Assembly (NCBI GenBank): GCA_002497075.1
Contig: DAML01000029.1
Location: 1-10,219 of the forward strand
Source of the DNA: Methanomassiliicoccaceae archaeon UBA472
Lineage (GTDB): Archaea > Thermoplasmatota > Thermoplasmata > Methanomassiliicoccales > UBA472
DNA: 10,219 nt
Reading direction: 5' to 3'
Positions 6,721 to 10,219 of the stretch are shown here, one piece after another. Both the position numbers and the translations under genes were made by a program. The notes beneath the pieces were generated by a model. It was given only the letters and a program-made list of their open reading frames with translations. It did not search any database and had not been told where the DNA came from. Position 1 is the first letter of the stretch. Each line of letters begins with the position of its first letter.

Positions 6721-7709
6721 CCCGGGTGGCGGTGATGGGCGGGGACGGCATCGGCCCCGAGGTGGTGGGCGCCACCATGCGCATCCTGGAGCAGATGGAC
6801 CTGGACCTGGAGTTCGTCAAGGCCCACATGGGCCTGAACTGCTTCGAGAGGACCGGGGAGTACCTTCCGGCCCAGACATTGAGAACGCTCGAATCCTCCA
6901 AGGCCGTGCTCTTCGGGGCCATAACCTCGCCGGTCACCCCGGACCCCTGCTATCATTCGCCGCTGCTGCAGCTGCGCAAGCATTTCGATCTCTACGCCAA
7001 CATCCGCCCCTGCTTCCCTATACTCCCGGAGTACAAGGTCGTCGACCTGAACGCTGTCATCGTCCGGGAGAACACCGAAGGCATGTACACCGGCCGCGAG
7101 AGAGAGGAGGACGGCACGGTCATTCTGGAAAGGGTCGTCAGCGAAAAGGGATGCCGGCGTATCGTCGAAAAGGCGGTCAAGGTCTCCAGGGTCATGGGCT
7201 TCAACAAGATCACCTGCGTGCACAAGGCGAACGTGCTCAGGAAATCGGACGGGCTTTTCCGGAAGGTTTTCTACGAGGTCATGAAGGACACCGGAATGGA
7301 GGCGGACGACATGATCGTGGACGCGGTGGCCGCTGCCCTGATATCGAAACCTAAGCAGTTCCAGTGCATCGTCACCCTCAATCTGTATGGTGATATCCTC
7401 TCGGACGAGGCGGCCGCGCTGACCGGGGGACTTGGAATGGCCCCGTCCGCCAATCTCAGCGATCGTTTCGGTCTTTTTGAACCGGTGCACGGCAGCGCCC
7501 CGGACATCGCGGGAAAGGGCATCGCGAACCCTTCGGCAACGATACTATCAGCATGTCTCATGCTCGAGTTCTTAAAGAAAATGGACGCCGCCAGCCGGTT
7601 GCAGTCCGCCCTGGTGCAGACCCTCACGGAGGGGGATAGGACCAGGGACCTTGGCGGAAAGCTCGGAACGATGGAGTTCGCGGAGCGCGTGGCTGAACGT
7701 CTGAACTGA
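6717..7709 (+). CDS. NAD-type isopropylmalate/isocitrate/homoisocitrate dehydrogenase family enzyme
   Basis: This is a beta-decarboxylating 2-hydroxyacid dehydrogenase, 330 residues, a usual archaeal length. It opens with MGGDGIGPEV at 7-16. The substrate loop SPLLQLRKHFDLYANIRP is at 81-98, with Arg87 and Arg97. RENTEGMYTGRE at 117-128 supplies Arg117 and the catalytic Tyr124. VHKANVLRKSDG at 168-179 supplies catalytic Lys170. YGDILSDEAA at 224-233 holds the metal-binding Asp226 and Asp230. HGSAPDIAGKGIANP at 258-272 is the NAD-type cofactor loop (Asp263), unlike NADP isocitrate dehydrogenases. The substrate loop does not settle between 3-isopropylmalate (LeuB), isocitrate and homoisocitrate (AksF). 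DLYANIRP is typical of archaeal LeuB/AksF, and a nearby branched-chain oxidoreductase mildly favours LeuB. No leuCD or aconitase partners are in the window. Translation is coupled to dys by ATGA. Confidence 0.9.
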   Translation: MTRVAVMGGDGIGPEVVGATMRILEQMDLDLEFVKAHMGLNCFERTGEYLPAQTLRTLESSKAVLFGAITSPVTPDPCYHSPLLQLRKHFDLYANIRPCFPILPEYKVVDLNAVIVRENTEGMYTGREREEDGTVILERVVSEKGCRRIVEKAVKVSRVMGFNKITCVHKANVLRKSDGLFRKVFYEVMKDTGMEADDMIVDAVAAALISKPKQFQCIVTLNLYGDILSDEAAALTGGLGMAPSANLSDRFGLFEPVHGSAPDIAGKGIANPSATILSACLMLEFLKKMDAASRLQSALVQTLTEGDRTRDLGGKLGTMEFAERVAERLN

Positions 7710-7735
7710 GGCCGAAGGGCGCAGATATTTCTATT

Positions 7736-8560
7736 GTGGATGGCGTTCCAATCAGCATGAGCGCCGACCTGCGCCGGAAGATCATCGAACGCTGCCGGGA
7801 GTGGGGCATAGAGATGGTGGGATTCGCCTCCGCCGACGATTGGGACGACCCCCCGTTCGAACCCTGGCCCCCTGAGCAGTTCCGCCCCAAGGCCATATTC
7901 CCTGGGTGCCGGACGGTCATCGTCCTGGGGCTACCGGTGACCCTCCCTATACTTGAGACCTCGCCCTCCATCTGGTACCAGGAGCTCTACAAGAACCTCA
8001 ATGCGCAGCTGGACGAACGCGCCTATCAGCTCTCTCAGTTCCTGAACGGACTGGGACACGCCTCAGTATACGTTCCCAGGGACGGCTACGGCACGGTCGA
8101 ACTGCTCAAAGAGAACCCCTACGCCTTCTTCTCCCACCGCCACGCCGCTTACCTGGCCGGTCTGGGAACGTTCGGCATCAACAACATGCTGCTTACCAGG
8201 GAGTACGGGCCGAGGCAACGCTTCGTCTCCGTGTTCACCACCGCCGAGATACCTTCCGGAAGACCGATGGAAAAGCAGCTGTGCGTCAGATGCATGCGAT
8301 GCATCAAGGCCTGCCCGGTGCAGGCCATCGGGGATGTGGAGTACCCGAAAGCGTCCATCGACAAGGTGAAGTGCACAGGACGGAGCATCGATCTGAAGAA
8401 GAAGTACCGTTCGCCGTGCGGCATCTGCATCAAGGTCTGCCCGGTTGGCGAGGACCGCAAACTGTTCAGGCGCAAGGACATGGGACTGTACGACGGACCG
8501 GAGAAGGACCCTGAGCTGTTCAAGGCATGGGAGCATGTGCGGAAGTATGGCAGCCTTTAG
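7736..8560 (+). CDS. QueG-like double [4Fe-4S] protein (epoxyqueuosine-reductase-related)
   Basis: This 274-residue soluble iron-sulfur protein resembles the epoxyqueuosine reductase/reductive-dehalogenase-like superfamily. Residues about 10-165 form the QueG-like core: ECxxWGIEMVGF-like N-terminus around 19-30, VIVLGLPV at 61-68, and SHRHAAYLAGLGTFGINNMLL at 133-153. Eight cysteines follow for two clusters: C183, C186, C189, C193 and C213, C228, C231, C235, the latter groups ending in CP. The catalytic Asp segment of true QueG (VDTAP-like) reads FFSHRH here, and archaea normally make archaeosine rather than queuosine, so the QueG reaction is doubtful. A corrinoid- or electron-transfer role is possible. 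The GTG at 7736 is the longest start; ATG at 7757 (Met8) is an alternative. It lies 26 bases after the dehydrogenase gene and probably shares its transcript. Confidence 0.82.
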   Translation: MDGVPISMSADLRRKIIERCREWGIEMVGFASADDWDDPPFEPWPPEQFRPKAIFPGCRTVIVLGLPVTLPILETSPSIWYQELYKNLNAQLDERAYQLSQFLNGLGHASVYVPRDGYGTVELLKENPYAFFSHRHAAYLAGLGTFGINNMLLTREYGPRQRFVSVFTTAEIPSGRPMEKQLCVRCMRCIKACPVQAIGDVEYPKASIDKVKCTGRSIDLKKKYRSPCGICIKVCPVGEDRKLFRRKDMGLYDGPEKDPELFKAWEHVRKYGSL

Positions 8561-8592
8561 GCCAGGTAAGTCGACGAAGCAGGTTGAAGTAG

Positions 8593-8601
8593 CTTTAAGT
8601 A
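8593..8601 (+). promoter_or_regulatory. TATA box of the vor operon, probably leaderless
   Basis: CTTTAAGTA is centred about 28 bases before the ATG at 8625, and no Shine-Dalgarno lies between. This spacing puts the transcription start at or next to the ATG, the typical arrangement of a leaderless archaeal mRNA. It marks the 64-base gap 8561-8624 as a new transcription unit. Confidence 0.6.
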
Positions 8602-8624
8602 TCGACCCTCTATCCAGATAGGCG

Positions 8625-8861
8625 ATGAGCATCGAGAAGAGAACGTCCCGTCCCATCATCGACGAGAACGAATGCAAGGGCTGCGGCCGCTGCGTGGCCG
8701 CCTGCCCCAAGAAGGTCCTGCGTCTCTCAGGCCGCATCAACCGCCGCGGCTACAACGCCGTTGAATACGTTGGCGAGGGATGCATCGGCTGCGCCACCTG
8801 CTTCTACAACTGCCCCGAGCCGTACGCCCTCCAGGTGGACGACGGGAGGGATGCCCAATGA
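8625..8861 (+). CDS. 2[4Fe-4S] ferredoxin (delta) subunit of 2-oxoacid:ferredoxin oxidoreductase
   Basis: This 78-residue subunit passes electrons from the TPP centre to free ferredoxin. Two complete cluster motifs are visible: C17-x2-C20-x2-C23-x3-C27-P and C53-x2-C56-x2-C59-x3-C63-P. The spacing and the RPIIDENECKGCGRC opening are those of small VorC/KorD subunits rather than free ferredoxins. It is first in the operon. Its TGA overlaps the ATG of the alpha-subunit gene (8858-8861). The ATG start is supported by the TATA spacing described for this unit. Confidence 0.9.
   Translation: MSIEKRTSRPIIDENECKGCGRCVAACPKKVLRLSGRINRRGYNAVEYVGEGCIGCATCFYNCPEPYALQVDDGRDAQ
8844..8850 (+). promoter_or_regulatory. 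Shine-Dalgarno deciding the vorB start
   Basis: GGGAGGG lies seven bases before the ATG at 8858. It fixes the alpha-subunit start there rather than at upstream in-frame codons near 8780, which lie inside the ferredoxin gene. Confidence 0.7.
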
Positions 8862-9913
8862 GGAAGTTCATCAAAGGCAATGAGGCAGTGGCCGTCGGCG
8901 CCGTTTACGCCGGCTGCGAGGCCTATTTCGGTTATCCCATCACCCCGGCCAGCGACATCGCTCACGCCGTCGCGGAGTACTTCCCGCAATTGGGAAGGGA
9001 GCATCTGCAGGCCGAGTGCGAAACAGGCGCCATCAACATGATCTTCGGGGCGGCATCGGCCGGAAAGCTCACCATGACCGCCTCCTCCGGACCGGGGATA
9101 TCGCTCATGCAGGAGGGATTGTCGTACCTCGCCGGGGCGCAGCTGCCGGCGGTCATCGTCAATGTTCAACGAGTAGGACCTGGCCTGGGCAACATCGGCC
9201 CGGAGCAGGGCGATTACAATCAGGCAGTTAGGGGCGGCGGACACGGCAACTATCACAGCATAGTGCTCGCTCCTGCTTCCGTGCAAGAGATGTGCGATCT
9301 GACCATCAAGGCCTTCGAAATGGCCTTCAAGTACCGCAACCCGGCCATCGTGCTGGCTGACGCGGTGTTAGGCCAAATGATGGAGTTCCTTCAGCTTCCG
9401 GAGAAGGAATCCGTTCGCCCGGAGACGACGTCGTGGGCTGTTCAGGGCGACGCCGCCACCCGCGCCAACCTGGTATCGTCGATCTACCTGGACAACGAGC
9501 TCCAGGAGCGGCATAACTGGATGCTGCAGGAGAAGTACGCCTCGATGCAGTCGGACGCGCTATCCGAATCGTACCTCATCGATGATGCTGAGATCGTCCT
9601 TACCGGATATGGAACCAGTTCCCGGGTCGCTCGCTCCGCGATGGACGCGCTGAGGTCCCAGGGCGTCAGGGCGGGTCTCTTCCGGCCGCAGACACTGTTC
9701 CCCTTCCCCGCCCAGGCGCTCAATGAAGCGTCCAAGGCCGGAAAGATGCTGGTGGTGGAACTAAGCAACGGACAGTACCGGGATGACGTGCTGTTGCATC
9801 TGGACCGTGAGATAAGGTGCGATGTCGATCTCGTCAACCGCATGGGCGGGAACATGATGAAGGTGGAGGACGTGGTTATCCGCGCCCTCAAGATGCTGGA
9901 GGCGAAGCCATGA
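8858..9913 (+). CDS. vorB: 2-oxoacid:ferredoxin oxidoreductase alpha subunit, VorB-like
   Basis: This is the alpha subunit (351 residues) of a CoA-dependent 2-oxoacid oxidoreductase, which converts a 2-oxoacid and CoA to acyl-CoA, CO2 and reduced ferredoxin. The N-terminal pyrimidine-binding domain shows GNEAVAVGAVYAGC (7-20), FGYPITPASDI (24-34) and the Glu-rich HLQAECETGAINM (49-61, where Glu53 or Glu55 would assist TPP). ASSGPGISLMQEG follows at 75-87. GGGHGNYHSIVLAPASVQEM (126-145) and KYRNPAIVLADAVLGQMME (158-176) are characteristic of the 2-oxoisovalerate (Vor) branch more than of 2-oxoglutarate (Kor) enzymes. A C-terminal domain occupies about 243-345 (LTGYGTSSRVARSA). Its ends overlap both neighbours by ATGA. 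The Vor assignment rests on remembered motifs, so Kor cannot be excluded. Confidence 0.9.
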   Translation: MRKFIKGNEAVAVGAVYAGCEAYFGYPITPASDIAHAVAEYFPQLGREHLQAECETGAINMIFGAASAGKLTMTASSGPGISLMQEGLSYLAGAQLPAVIVNVQRVGPGLGNIGPEQGDYNQAVRGGGHGNYHSIVLAPASVQEMCDLTIKAFEMAFKYRNPAIVLADAVLGQMMEFLQLPEKESVRPETTSWAVQGDAATRANLVSSIYLDNELQERHNWMLQEKYASMQSDALSESYLIDDAEIVLTGYGTSSRVARSAMDALRSQGVRAGLFRPQTLFPFPAQALNEASKAGKMLVVELSNGQYRDDVLLHLDREIRCDVDLVNRMGGNMMKVEDVVIRALKMLEAKP

Positions 9914-10219
9914 TCCGGAAGGCCCAGGGATTCTACGAGACCTTCGACAGAAAGGAACCCGGCACCAGAGCCACACATTACTGTCCGGGCTGCGGCCACG
10001 GCATCATCCACAAGCTCATCGGAGAAGCGATGGCCGAGCTGGGCATACAGGACCGCACCGTTTTCGTTTCGCCTGTCGGCTGCGCCGCCTTCTGCTTCCA
10101 CTACTTCGACTGCGGGAACGTGGCCGGGCCGCACGGACGGGCTTCCGCGGTGGCAACGGGGATCAACCGCTCCCTTCCCGGGAAGGTCGTGATCTCCTAT
10201 CAGGGCGACGGCGACCTGG
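9910..10219 (+). CDS. 2-oxoacid:ferredoxin oxidoreductase TPP-binding beta subunit, VorA-like (partial, runs off the window)
   Basis: The first 103 residues of the beta subunit are present. HYCPGCGHG at 23-31 carries Cys25 and Cys28, which help hold a [4Fe-4S] cluster in this family, and SPVGCAAFC is at 54-62. PHGRASAVATGI at 74-85 resembles Vor beta subunits. YQGDGDL at 97-103 is the start of the GDGD Mg-TPP diphosphate motif, cut by the window edge. Its ATG overlaps the vorB stop as ATGA (9910-9913). The rest of the protein, and any gamma subunit (separate or fused), lies beyond base 10219. Confidence 0.92.
   Translation, partial: MIRKAQGFYETFDRKEPGTRATHYCPGCGHGIIHKLIGEAMAELGIQDRTVFVSPVGCAAFCFHYFDCGNVAGPHGRASAVATGINRSLPGKVVISYQGDGDL

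Noticed and set aside
6552..7490. Long minus-strand open frame (312 codons) opposite the dehydrogenase gene
   Set aside because: It lies entirely antisense to well-supported dys and dehydrogenase genes. Its product is Arg/His/Asp-rich without motifs, as expected from reversed high-GC codons.
8063..8740. Minus-strand open frame of 225 codons opposite the QueG-like and ferredoxin genes
   Set aside because: It is the shadow of two iron-sulfur genes, has no recognisable domain, and would also cross the vor promoter.
8780..8857. Upstream extension of the vorB reading frame
   Set aside because: The 26 extra residues are Arg/Pro/Gly-rich, overlap the ferredoxin gene in another frame, and are absent from the family. 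GGGAGGG and the ATGA overlap support ATG 8858.
9484..10134. Minus-strand open frame (216 codons) opposite vorB and vorA
   Set aside because: Antisense to conserved oxidoreductase coding sequence, serine/arginine-rich and without motifs.

Overview
The window is archaeal. It carries the archaeal RNA polymerase subunit Rpo7 (RpoE') next to an Spt4-type zinc protein, and a deoxyhypusine synthase. Its genes are preceded by TTTATATA-type TATA boxes about 25 bases before short or absent leaders. A membrane pyrophosphatase and a ferredoxin-dependent branched-chain 2-oxoacid oxidoreductase suggest an anaerobe with tight energy budgets. A euryarchaeote, perhaps of the Thermoplasmatota, is plausible, but this window alone cannot fix the taxon.

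Layout. Minus strand, 1-2985: hppA (859-2985) is followed by a T-rich terminator. A separate promoter then drives rpo7 (161-727) and spt4 (164 to beyond base 1), which overlap at ATGA. The 232-base gap 2986-3217 holds the hppA promoter, a pair of 9-base direct repeats, two palindromes and the promoter of the next unit. Plus strand, 3218-4549: a CTP-dependent dolichol/phytol-kinase-like membrane protein and a thymidylate-kinase-like P-loop kinase lie 9 bases apart. Their end runs 43 bases into a convergent minus-strand MFS exporter (4507-5730). Plus strand, 5788-8560: from a divergent intergenic region run deoxyhypusine synthase, an NAD-type isopropylmalate/isocitrate dehydrogenase family enzyme (ATGA overlap) and a QueG-like double [4Fe-4S] protein. 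Plus strand, 8625 to the end: a 2[4Fe-4S] ferredoxin subunit, the alpha subunit and the start of the TPP-binding beta subunit of a 2-oxoacid:ferredoxin oxidoreductase. All junctions here are ATGA overlaps, and the unit is read from its own apparently leaderless promoter.

How they may work together. The oxidoreductase most resembles the 2-oxoisovalerate (Vor) type. It would make acyl-CoA and reduced ferredoxin, or run backwards to make 2-oxoacids. The neighbouring dehydrogenase could belong to leucine biosynthesis or to 2-oxoglutarate supply. HppA would turn biosynthetic PPi into an ion gradient. The kinase pair may act in polyprenyl-lipid or nucleotide phosphorylation. I found no CRISPR array, tRNA, rRNA, insertion sequence or prophage. 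Most of the window is ordinary core metabolism. The less routine points are the lipid-kinase/TMK-like pair with an altered DRY motif, the QueG-like protein in an archaeon, the convergent gene overlap, and the repeats in front of hppA.
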